Shown here: in pieces, positions 46,431 through 55,113 of the stretch
How the letters are laid out: each line of letters opens with the position of its first letter
How positions within the stretch are numbered: position 1 is the stretch's first letter
From: Ottelia alismoides
Lineage: Eukaryota > Streptophyta > Magnoliopsida > Alismatales > Hydrocharitaceae
Direction: 5' to 3'
Assembly: GCA_037367405.1 (NCBI GenBank)
Contig: JAZKJV010003377.1
Coordinates: 434,001 to 498,000, forward strand
DNA: 64,000 nt
Translations under genes and position numbers: made by a program
Notes under the pieces: model-generated
What the model was told of the DNA's origin: nothing
Databases searched by the model: none
Seen by the model: the letters and a program-made list of their open reading frames with translations, nothing else

Positions 46431-46873
46431 AAGCCTATAATTCAGGCACAGTCGTACGAGGTACCGTTACGACTCATGGCTTTTCAGTACATGCCTTATT
46501 TGATTCCGGTGCTTCACATTCATTTACTGCTCGACGGTTAGTACCCACATTGGGTAAGATACCAGTAGAAGTACAATAGTCCTATCTGATCAAGGGACCA
46601 GGAGGACAAGTATTTATAATCCGAGAAATCCTGGATAATTGCATAGTAGTGATAGCGGGACATCAGTTACCTATTTCACTACTACTAATAGAAATGGAGG
46701 ACTTTGATCTTATACTAGGAATGGATTCTCTAGAAAGGCATCATGCATGTCTTGACTGTTTTCAGAAGACAGTAACGTTTCACCTTCCTAACTCGATAGA
46801 GTTCCAGTTCATTGAAAAGACATCCAATGATAATATCGAATATATCTCTACATTGAGGCACAACAGTTGTTAG
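46431..46873 (+). pseudogene. Aspartic protease of element C
   Basis: It would cut the Gag-Pol polyprotein. The active site L-F-D-S-G-A-S-H-S-F is intact near 46498-46530. A TAG at 46577 interrupts the domain and the same frame then continues to the flap/hydrophobic motif D-F-D-L-I-L-G-M-D near 46700-46730. It ends at a stop at 46871. Because gag and protease share one frame, no frameshift is needed between them, as in other plant chromoviruses. Confidence 0.83.
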
Positions 46874-46984
46874 AACAAGGATGTCAAGGCTATTTAGCTT
46901 ATGTTTCCACTACATCAGGGTCAGAAAGAACGATAGAAGATGTGTCTATACTGTGCGAATTTCCTGATGTATTTCTAGAGGAAC

Positions 46985-47825
46985 TACCTTGATTACCACA
47001 TGAGCAAGAGATTGAATTTGAAATCTCTCTTATACCTGATACTCAACCTATCTCTATTCCTCCGTATAGGATGGCACCAGCTGAGTTACGAGAGTTAAAG
47101 GTACAGTTGCAAGAACTGTTAGATAAAGGATTCATTCATCCTAGTACTTCACCATGGGGTGCACCTGTCTTATTTGTTAGGAAAAAGGAGGGGTCAATGC
47201 GGTTGTGCATTGACTATAGACAACTAAACAAGAAGACCATAAAGAACAAGTATCCTCTGCCAAGAATAGATGATCTTTTTGATCAGTTACAGGGTTCGAC
47301 TGTGTATTCCAAGATTATCTTAAGATCTGGATACCATCAGTTGAAGATAAAAGATGTGGATATCCCCAAGACAGCATTTCGAACTAGATACGGGCATTAT
47401 GAATTCTTAGTTATGCATTTTGGACTGATAAATGTCCCAGCAGCTTTCATGGATCTCATGAATAGAGTACTCAGGAGTTCTTAGATCACTTTGTAGTAGT
47501 CTTTATTGATGACGTGCTTATTTACTCCAAGGATAAATACATGCATGAACGTCATCTCAGGCAGGTACTTGAAACTCTTAGGAAGAACAAACTGTATGCT
47601 AAATATAGCAAATGTGACTTCTGGCTATCTGAAGTATCTTTCCTAGGCCATGTTATTTTTGGGGAAGGTATATCAGTTGATCCTACAAAGGTTAGTGCGG
47701 TGATGAGTTGGGGACGCCTGAAGACTGTCACAGAAATACGATCTTTTCTGGGATTAGCTGTATATTATAAAAGATTTGTGAAGGACTTTTCACGAATAGC
47801 ATTGCCAATGACTAGGTTGACCTAG
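46985..47825 (+). pseudogene. Reverse transcriptase of element C
   Basis: It is in a different frame from protease. The N-terminus is recognisable near 46985-47070 (L-P-x-E-x-E-I-E-F-E-I). The frame 47071-47484 has the motifs [20 protein letters not shown] and [11 protein letters not shown]. In the last, the first catalytic Asp ([11 protein letters not shown] in D) has become Ile. A one-base deletion near 47480 shifts frame, and the [11 protein letters not shown] box lies at about 47500-47530. The connection follows to a TAG at 47823. Confidence 0.88.
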
Positions 47826-48290
47826 AAGGAAGTTCCATTCATATGGTCAGATGCATGCGAAACTAGTTTCCAAACACTAAAAGAATGCCTAACATCTGCA
47901 CCCATCCTTACTCTACCCTCCGGGAGTGAAGGATTTACAGTATACACTGATGCGTATAAAGAAGGACTTGGGGCAGTTCTTATGCAACATGGTAAGGTAG
48001 TTGCGTATGCATCACGACAGCTCAGGACACATGAAAAGAACTACCCAACACATGACATTGAACTAGTTGCTGTAGTTTTGGCTTTAAAGATATGGAGACA
48101 TTACCTCTATGGTATTACTTTTGAAATCATCACTGATGATAAAAGCTTGAAATATCTATTTGATCAAAAGGAGCTCAATATGAGACAGAGACGGTGGCTA
48201 AAGTTGTTGAAAGATTATGATTACACTATCTCCTACCACCCTGGTAAGGGGAACGTCGTAGCAGATGCCCATTCACCTGGGTTGGTGAGT
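47826..48290 (+). pseudogene. RNase H of element C
   Basis: [11 protein letters not shown] near 47942 holds the first catalytic Asp. D-I-E-L-V-A-V-V follows with the Glu, and I-I-T-D-D-K-S holds the third acidic residue, with H changed to D beside it. The end N-V-V-A-D-A is followed by a 15-base deletion relative to D, which removes L-S-R-K-T. The frame is open from 47982 through this domain into integrase. Confidence 0.85.
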
Positions 48291-49424
48291 GCTATTCACT
48301 TCTGGGATTTACTATCAACGTTAAGTGAATGGAAACCATTTGATAGTAGTGTCGATATTATAACTATTCATCACCGATACAAACCAGAGATCTGGGATAG
48401 AATAAAGAAAGGACAGGAGGATGATCCAGACCTTAAAGACTTAAGACAACAACTTGAGAAGAATGAGATAGAGGAATTCCAGATATAAGATGGGTTATTG
48501 TATAACCATCATAGAGTTTGTGTACCAAACACACCTAAACTAAGGAAAGACATCTTACGTGAAGCGCACTGCTCAAGATTATCTATTCATCCAGGAATTA
48601 CAAAGATGTATAAGGATCTTCATTCATACTTTTGGTAGTCGGGAATGAAGAAAAATGTTGCTGAGTTTGTAAATTCATGTTTCACTTGCCAGCAGGTAAA
48701 GGCTTCACACCAAAAGCCACCAGGATTATTGCAACGCCTCCCTATACCTGAATGGAAATGGGAAAGCATTTCCATGGACTCCGTTACTGGCTTACCTCAG
48801 ACGACTGGTAGTAAAGATAATATCTGGGTTATAATAGATCGTCTGACAAAGGTAGCACACTTTATTCCGATAAGTTTATCTTTCACTCCAGACCAGCTTG
48901 CTGAGTTATATATTACACATGTGATTTGCCTCCATGGTATCCCGAAGGAAGTAGTTTCTAATCGAGATTCACGATTCACCTCATACTATTGGGAGAACTT
49001 CATGAAAGCCTTAGGTACACAACTATGCTTGAGTATAGCATATCATCCACAAATAGATGGTCAGTCAGAACGTACGATTCAGACACTAGAGGATATGCTA
49101 CGATCATGTGCCTTAGAATGGAAGGGATCGTGGATTAAACATTTGCCTCTTGCAGAATTCACCTACAATAATTGTTACCATACAAGTATTAGCATGGCAC
49201 CATTTGAAGCATTATATGGACGAAGGTGTACTACTTCTTTGTGTTGGCAAGAGATCAGAATAAAGAACCTTTATGATTCAGATAGACTGCAAGAGATACG
49301 GGAAGCTGTAGAGCTTGCTCGAAAAAGACTATTGACTGCTCAAAGTCGCCAGAAAAGTTATAGTGATACCAAGCGAAAAGACCTTGAATTTAAAGTAGGT
49401 GACTTTGTATTTCTCAAAGTATAA
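48291..49424 (+). pseudogene. Integrase of element C
   Basis: A stop at 48486 precedes the zinc domain, whose [10 protein letters not shown] and C-F-T-C-Q-Q parts are recognisable; another TAG follows at about 48637. The frame 48645-49424 covers the core: I-S-M-D-S-V-T-G-L-P (first Asp kept), V-V-S-N-R-D-S (second catalytic Asp changed to Asn; D in element D) and Q-S-E-R-T-I-Q (Glu kept). The C-terminal part runs to F-L-K-V and a TAA at 49422. Confidence 0.88.
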
Positions 49425-49817
49425 CCTATGAAGGGTGTTCAGAGGTTTGTCTTGCGTGGGAAGTTAGCACCCAGGTTCGTGGGTCCCTTCGAAATTATTC
49501 AACGGATTGGAAAAGTTGCCTATAGACTTGCGCTTCCTCCACATCCTTCAACAATACATGATGTATTCCACGTATTAAATCTGAGAAAGTACGTTAGGAA
49601 TCCAGAGCATAAGATAAGTTATGATGATTTACATGTTGAGCCAGACTTGACATACAAAGAGATACCTGTGCAAATACTTGAAAGGGATATCAAGAAATTG
49701 AGAAATAAAGAGGTGCCTCTAGTTAAAGTATTGTGGTGGAATCAAGAGTTTGAAGAAGCCACATGCGAACCTGAGGCAGAAATGAGAGAGAAATACGCGT
49801 ACTTGTTTGAAAGATAA
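49425..49817 (+). pseudogene. Chromodomain-bearing integrase tail of element C
   Basis: The same frame resumes after a single stop. It has G-K-L-A-P-R-F-V-G-P-F, then H-D-V-F-H-V-L-N-L-R-K, ending in L-V-K-V-L-W-W-N-Q-E-F-E-E-A-T and Y-A-Y-L-F-E-R. The Trp of the EATWE motif is Cys here. The stop at 49815-49817 matches D's end within one codon. Confidence 0.86.
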
Positions 49818-49867
49818 CACTATGTATTCTGCATATGTTCATTATAAATGAAAGTACGTTCATTCTT

Positions 49868-49957
49868 TTTAAGGTTGTTATGTTTCAATCCTCTTTAAGG
49901 TTGTTATGCCTGCATTTCTAGTCTCAAGGACGAGACTTCCTTTAAGGTTGTTATAAT
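49868..49957 (+). repeat. TTTAAGGTTGTTAT repeats before C's 3' LTR
   Basis: Three copies, at about 49868, 49895 and 49941, the last abutting the LTR. They occupy the place of the polypurine tract and match the arrangement in D. Confidence 0.72.
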
Positions 49958-52437
49958 TGTAAATCCATGAACTTGGCATCCCTCGGATTCTATATCATTA
50001 GATCCGACTCGTCAAGAGAAAACCAACGGAATTTGTTTTGTGTGAATTGGACTTCATTTCGATTTGTTATGATTTTCAGAAGAAAGAGAAGTAAGGAGGG
50101 TTAAGAAGTCCTTAATCCATAACGACTGTCATTAAGACTAACTAAGTGTGATTAAAGAAACTAATCATGGATTGAAAATCGCAAATGATCATTAGCAAAC
50201 ACTAATCAATTGTTAGCAAAAGATAAGCGTAAGCCGCGAAAGTTAAATCGCGATTGGTGAAAGTTAATCACGATTAGTGTTAATTAAGCATCATTAGCGA
50301 ATCTAGAATCATCTGGAATGTTCTGACTTAAGCCCCAAGTTTGAGATAGGTTTTGGTCAAAACTATGGGTCGCTAAACCATGGTTTTCTAACCACGATTA
50401 GTGATTTTCTGGAGCCTATAAATACACCCCCCCAACCATTCATTCTCTACAATTTCCACTACCACCACCACCCAAGGGCTAGGGTTGAGAGGTCGGGAGG
50501 AGGAGTGGGAGGCGGGGAAAGAGCGCTAGCGAAACGCTGCCGGGAGAACGAGGAGGAGAAAGGTATGATCCTCTCTTAGTTTGCTTCGTAAGCTACGCTT
50601 TCAATTCATCCTCTTTTCTTCCAAGTTTTGTTCTTGATTCATCTTTCTTTTCGATTCGTTTTCTGTTGTGGTTCGAGGAGAAATCTGTGTAACACCCTAC
50701 TTAGGTGCGAGCGGCTATGCACGTCAGTGAACCATGTGATTCGTCACACATTCACTCATCTAAGACGCATGGTGTCTACCGATTCTCCATCGCTTATGTT
50801 TCTATTCTTTCAATTATGCTTTTATAGTTATTTTGATGGAGAAATCTGTGTAATACCCTACTTAGGTGTGGGCGGCTATGCACTTCAGTGAACCATGTGA
50901 TTCATCACACATTCACTCACCTAAGATACGTGGTGTCTATTGATTCTTCATCTCTTGTTGTTTGAGTATATTCTTTCAGTTTTGCTGTTGTTTTTCCTCA
51001 CGATTGATTTTATAGATGAAAGTCTTTTCGTATTTATTTTGAAATATGTCCCGATATAAGGGGAAACTCTGCCGAAATTTTAATAAATATGTCCCGATAT
51101 AAGGGGAAACTTTGCTAAATTTTCCTAGAAATATCACCCCGTATAAGGGGAAGCTCTGCCAAAATTTCAAGAGAAAATATGTTCTTGGTGTTCTTCGTGT
51201 TCATCGTGTTCTTCGCGTTCTTCGTGTTCTTTGTTCGTTCTTCGCGTTCTTGACACATTCTTAGCGTTTTTTATACGAAAATGAAATTCGATCTTTTCAG
51301 GAGCTTTAAATCATCTTTTCTGAAAACGAAACATGATAAAGCCTTGCAAAAACGAGAGAGAGCTTGATTAGGTAATGAAATCCTTCCTTTTGTTGTTGGG
51401 TTTTCTAACGAGATTATTGAAATTCTTGATTTTATGTTCTGTGCTGTTGGGTTTTCAAATGAGATTAGGTAACGAAATCCTTCCTTTTGTCAGAAGGAAC
51501 CCGTATTGGCGTTTCCCTACCTAGGTGGTACACGGTTGCCCTGTTATGATAAGTGCGCACGAAATGAATGTTTTGCAACGCGTGGTATCAGGAGCCAATA
51601 TCTTCGGGTTGAACGACAGAAGATGTGGTCGTGCCATATGGAGGCACGGGTTGTTCAATAGCGGCTTAGTTTACGATAATATGTATTTAAAGTCGCTAGC
51701 TTATATGATTAAATATTAGCCTGAGGTTTTAAGCAACCGAGTCCTCGAGGACGGTGTGCTCATTTGTTTTCTGGGCTGAGGGTTTGAGATCCTGTTTAAT
51801 AAAAGAAAAGGTAATTGTCAGGGTAGTATTGGAGGATTGGTTGAGGTGACGTGTGGCAGCATAAGCTTACCAAGATCAACACAATCTCCAATCTCGAAGG
51901 GTCCACAGCTTCGGAGTCCAAGAATGGTGGGGTTCCCCTGGACTAATCCCTGACGTGGAATATAAAAGGAATAGGACTTAAATTAATGAGAAGGAATGAA
52001 ACTTTTTGGTGATAACAAGTTTTGAAAAATTACACAATTTGTTTGCTTTTCTCTTCTTCGTTATTTAGCATTCGCTAATTTTTATCCTATGATTTATGGA
52101 AAACCCAACAGGTGTTGGTGAGCCATCACAAGGACTTTAGTAATCCAACCAGCTTACATAGTAGGCATCCAGCCAGCCAGAGTAGCTTTACTTTGTAAGG
52201 TAGTTAGTAATCTTTTTGTGTATTTACTTTCAGCTGATGTACATGTAAATAGTTGTAGTGGGACAATGGATCATGTAAACTTATTTTGTGAATGGAAAAG
52301 TGTTGAAATACTTTCTTCTGAATATTTTTATTTGCAATTTGTTTCTGAATGTTAGTTGTGATTGCTGAATGAATTATTGCTGAGTAACCAGATCCGGTTA
52401 TGGGAGGATCCGACAGCTCGGAATTGGGGTCGCAAAA
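49958..52437 (+). repeat. 3' LTR of element C (2480 bp)
   Basis: From TGTAAATCCATGAACTTGG to GGGGTCGCAAAA, followed by CCACT. TATAAATA is at 50417-50424. Hairpin units lie at 50677-50784 and 50838-50945, 45-bp repeats at about 51042-51172, and the TTCTTC run at about 51180-51264. It lacks the equivalent of 43712-44039, replaced by about 44 bases at 51446-51489. Confidence 0.92.
51446..51489. other. Templated filler at a 328-bp LTR deletion
   Basis: GTTGGGTTTTCAAATGAGATTA followed by GGTAACGAAATCCTTCC resembles 51393-51414 and 51371-51392 in swapped order. The sequence then rejoins the normal LTR at TCAGAAGGAACCC. Confidence 0.75.
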
Positions 52438-52442
52438 CCACT
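52438..52442. other. Target-site duplication of chromovirus C, right copy
   Basis: CCACT, as at 42208-42212. Confidence 0.9.
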
Positions 52443-53310
52443 CCCATTGCATGGCAAATATCTGGCCTAGTACACATCATAGCATACATTAAGCTTCCTA
52501 TAGTTTTTGCATAAGGGCATCCAGCCATGGCTTTCTTTTCCTCAACAGTTTGAGGAGCCATTCCATTAGATAGGTGGATACCATGTCTCAAGGGTAGAAA
52601 TCCTTTCTTGGAACTATCCATACGGAATCGTTCAAAAATCTTCTTAATGTATCCATGTTGTGACAATCCCAAAATCCTCTTTTCTCGGTTTCTGAACAAC
52701 TTCAGGCCTAAGATGTAAGAGGCTTCTCCAAGATCTTTCATCTCAAAGGTATGGGATAGCCAAATCTTCACACTGGTCATCATCCATGTATCATTTCCAA
52801 TGATAAGGATGTCATCTACATAAAGCACGATGAACCCAATGGCGCTCCCACTAAGCTTCTTGTACACACAAGGTTCATCAGGATTCTGCACAAAATCATA
52901 ACTCTTTATGGTTTCGTCAAATCTGACGTTCCAGCTACGAGAAGCTTGCTTGAGCCCATAGATGGATTTCTTCAGCTTGCATACTTTGCCATCCTTAGTT
53001 ATGAATCCCTAGGGCTGTTCCATATAGATATCCTCCTCGAGGTATCCATTGAGGAAAGCCGTCTTGACGTCCATTTGTCAGATGTCGTAGTTAAGATATG
53101 CAGCTATAGCTAGCAGTGTCTTGATGGATTTAAGCATAGCCACAAGAGAGAATGTCTCATCGTAGTCGATGCCTTCTCTCTGTGTGTATCCCTTGGCTAC
53201 GAACCATGTTGAAAGTCTCTACTTTCCCATCAGGTCCCCTCTTTCTCTCGAAGATCCATTTACACCCAATGGGTTTTACTCCTTTAGGTGGATCCTCTAG
53301 GGTCCATACA
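52443..53310 (-). pseudogene. copia-3 reverse transcriptase (most of the domain)
   Basis: It starts with G-V-K-P-I-G-C-K-W-I-F-E-R. A frameshift near 53210 and stops near 53070-53080 follow. M-D-V-K-T-A-F-L-N-G keeps the first catalytic Asp. The frame 52891-52443 is open with V-L-Y-V-D-D-I-L-I-I-G-N-D, the intact catalytic box, then G-L-S-Q-H-G-Y and C-T-R-P-D-I-C-H-A-M-G-V-V, where element C interrupts it. This is the reference for the copia-1 YVDG change and the copia-2 deletion. Confidence 0.88.
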
Positions 53311-53700
53311 CCATTCTTATGCATGGAGTCAATTTCTGACTTCATTGCTAGCATCCATCTATCCATGTCATGATCTGCGAGTGCTTCATCAAATGAAGTA
53401 GGATCATTGTCAGTTTCACTTGACATATGGAATCCATACCTTTCAGATGGTGCAACCACCCTTGAACTCCTTCGAAGAGGTATGGGTGTTTCATCTTTAT
53501 TTACCTCTTTAGTTTCTGGTCTAGGAAGCTCAGAATCTTTAGGGGATTCAATGAGTTCCTCTACTTCATTTTTGTCTTGACCTTTAAGGATATCATTCTT
53601 CAAAAATTTCACATCTCTAGAGACAAAAACCTTTTGGGTCTCAGGGTCATAGAGCTAGTATCCAATACCATCTTTAACATACCCAATGAAGTAACACTCA
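53311..53700 (-). pseudogene. copia-3 integrase-RT linker
   Basis: The open frame at 53612-53157 begins in the acidic linker (V-E-E-L-I-E-S-P-K-D-S, D-E-T-P-I-P-L-R-R-S-S-R) and reads directly into RT without a break, unlike copia-1. Upstream, C-Y-F-I-G-Y-V-K-D-G-I-G-Y is followed by a stop near 53655. Confidence 0.8.
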
Positions 53701-54450
53701 CGAGTGCGAGATTCTAGCTTACTTGCGTCCATGTTCTTCGCATGATCCAAGCAACCCCAAATCCTCAAGTGATTAACACTAGGTTTGGTTCCATATCAGA
53801 GCTCATGAGGAGTCTTAGGTACAGATTTGCTAGGAATCTTATTCAGGATATATATTGCAGTCTCTACTGCATATCCTCAGAAACTAAGTGGTAAATGTGC
53901 TTTGCTCATCATTGAATGGACTATATCCATGATGGTCATGTTGCGTCTTTCAGCAATACCATTAAGTTGGGGAGTTCCAGGAGGAGTTAGATTGGAGACA
54001 ATTCCATTCTCTTTAAGGTATTCCTTGAATTCATCTGAGAGGTACTCGTCACCTCAATCAGATCGAATCCATTTAATCTTCCTATCGATTTGGTTCTCAA
54101 CCGAAGCCTTGAATTCTTTGAACTTTTCATAGGTTTCATATTTATTACGTAATAGGAAGACAAACTCGTATCACGAATGGTCATCAATAAACGTCTATCG
54201 ATATCCATTTCGAGTCGCGATACTGAAGGGACCACACACATCGGTATGTATTAGGTCAATAATACCTTCGCATCTTGTAACCTTGATACGGAAAGGCATC
54301 CTAGTCATTTTACCTCGAATACAATGTTCACAGGTAGGTAAAGATTGAACCTGTAGAAAATCCAAAGGTCCATCCTTTATCAATCTATTGATCCTATCAA
54401 GAGATAAATGACCAAGCCTCTAATGCCAAATCATATTTGAATGATTTTTA
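53701..54450 (-). pseudogene. copia-3 integrase, broken
   Basis: A stop within W-H-*-R-L-G-H lies at about 54420. The zinc domain part C-E-H-C-I-R-G-K and the first core Asp (H-T-D-V-C-G-P) are in the frame 54383-54195. A small deletion near 54195 and a frameshift follow. The second Asp region has a stop near 54056, and the Glu motif G-I-A-E-R-R-N is near 53950. Stops at about 53878 and 53797 add to the damage. Confidence 0.82.
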
Positions 54451-55113
54451 TTCTCCCTGGATCTTTTAGGGTTTTTATTAGTGGTTGTAACATTCATGAC
54501 ATGCTCATTAATGCACAATTCATAGAGTCCACCAGAAGTCAAAATACCAACTGCAATATATTTATCATAATGATTTATGACTAATTTATTACAGAAAAGG
54601 ATTGAATATCCACTTCTAACTAGCTTAGATACAGATATCAAATTCCTTCTGACTTCAGGTACATAAAGACACTCTTTAAGTACTAGGACTCTACCACTAG
54701 ATAATGATAGTCGACAGGTCCCGACGACGACTGTTGCAACACTTGCATCAGATCCCATCTTGATGAATATCTCCCCTTCTTCCAGATTTCTAGTTTCCTA
54801 AAACAAATGCAACAAATTACATACATGAACAGAAGCAGCAGAATCAACAACCCAACTTGATTCTCGTCCAACGAGAAAACTGGTTTCAATGATAAAAGTA
54901 GATTTCATACCTGCTGGGGCTTTACCTTTGTCGACCGACTTCAGGTATTCCGGGCAGTTACGCCTCATGTGCCTCGTCTTCTTGTAGTGGTGGCAAACAT
55001 CGGTTTTCTTCGACGCTATCAGTGTGAATGCATTGGAAGATGAACCAACACCTTGTCCCTTCTTCTTTCTCTTCTGGGCTGGGCCCTTGCGAGAACATTG
55101 CTTCTGACCGCGC
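54451..55113 (-). pseudogene. copia-3 gag C-terminus and protease
   Basis: On the minus strand from 55113: a basic Q-K-R-K-K-K tract, then the zinc knuckle C-H-H-Y-K-K-T-R-H-M-R-R-N-C (second Cys is Tyr). The protease follows with W-V-V-D-S-A-A (usual DSG is DSA). A stop near 54798 interrupts before the frame 54758-54420. The gag N-terminus is lost to the copia-4 insertion or lies beyond the window. Confidence 0.82.

Larger units (their letters stand above)
42213..52437 (+). mobile_element. Complete gypsy chromovirus C with both LTRs
   Basis: A 10,225-bp element inserted in copia-3's RT. Order: 5' LTR, initiator tRNA-Met primer site, gag, protease, RT, RNase H, integrase, chromodomain, 3' LTR. 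This is the gypsy order with a C-terminal chromodomain (Tekay/Del-like by the final motif, which I judge by eye). Coding defects include at least six stops, two frameshifts and lost catalytic residues in RT and integrase. The LTRs differ in length because of a 328-bp deletion in the 3' copy. Confidence 0.94.
52443..55113 (-). mobile_element. copia-3, right part (RT to gag)
   Basis: This continues copia-3 beyond chromovirus C. On the minus strand the order is gag zinc knuckle, protease, integrase, linker, RT. It stops abruptly at 55113, where copia-4's LTR begins. Confidence 0.9.
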
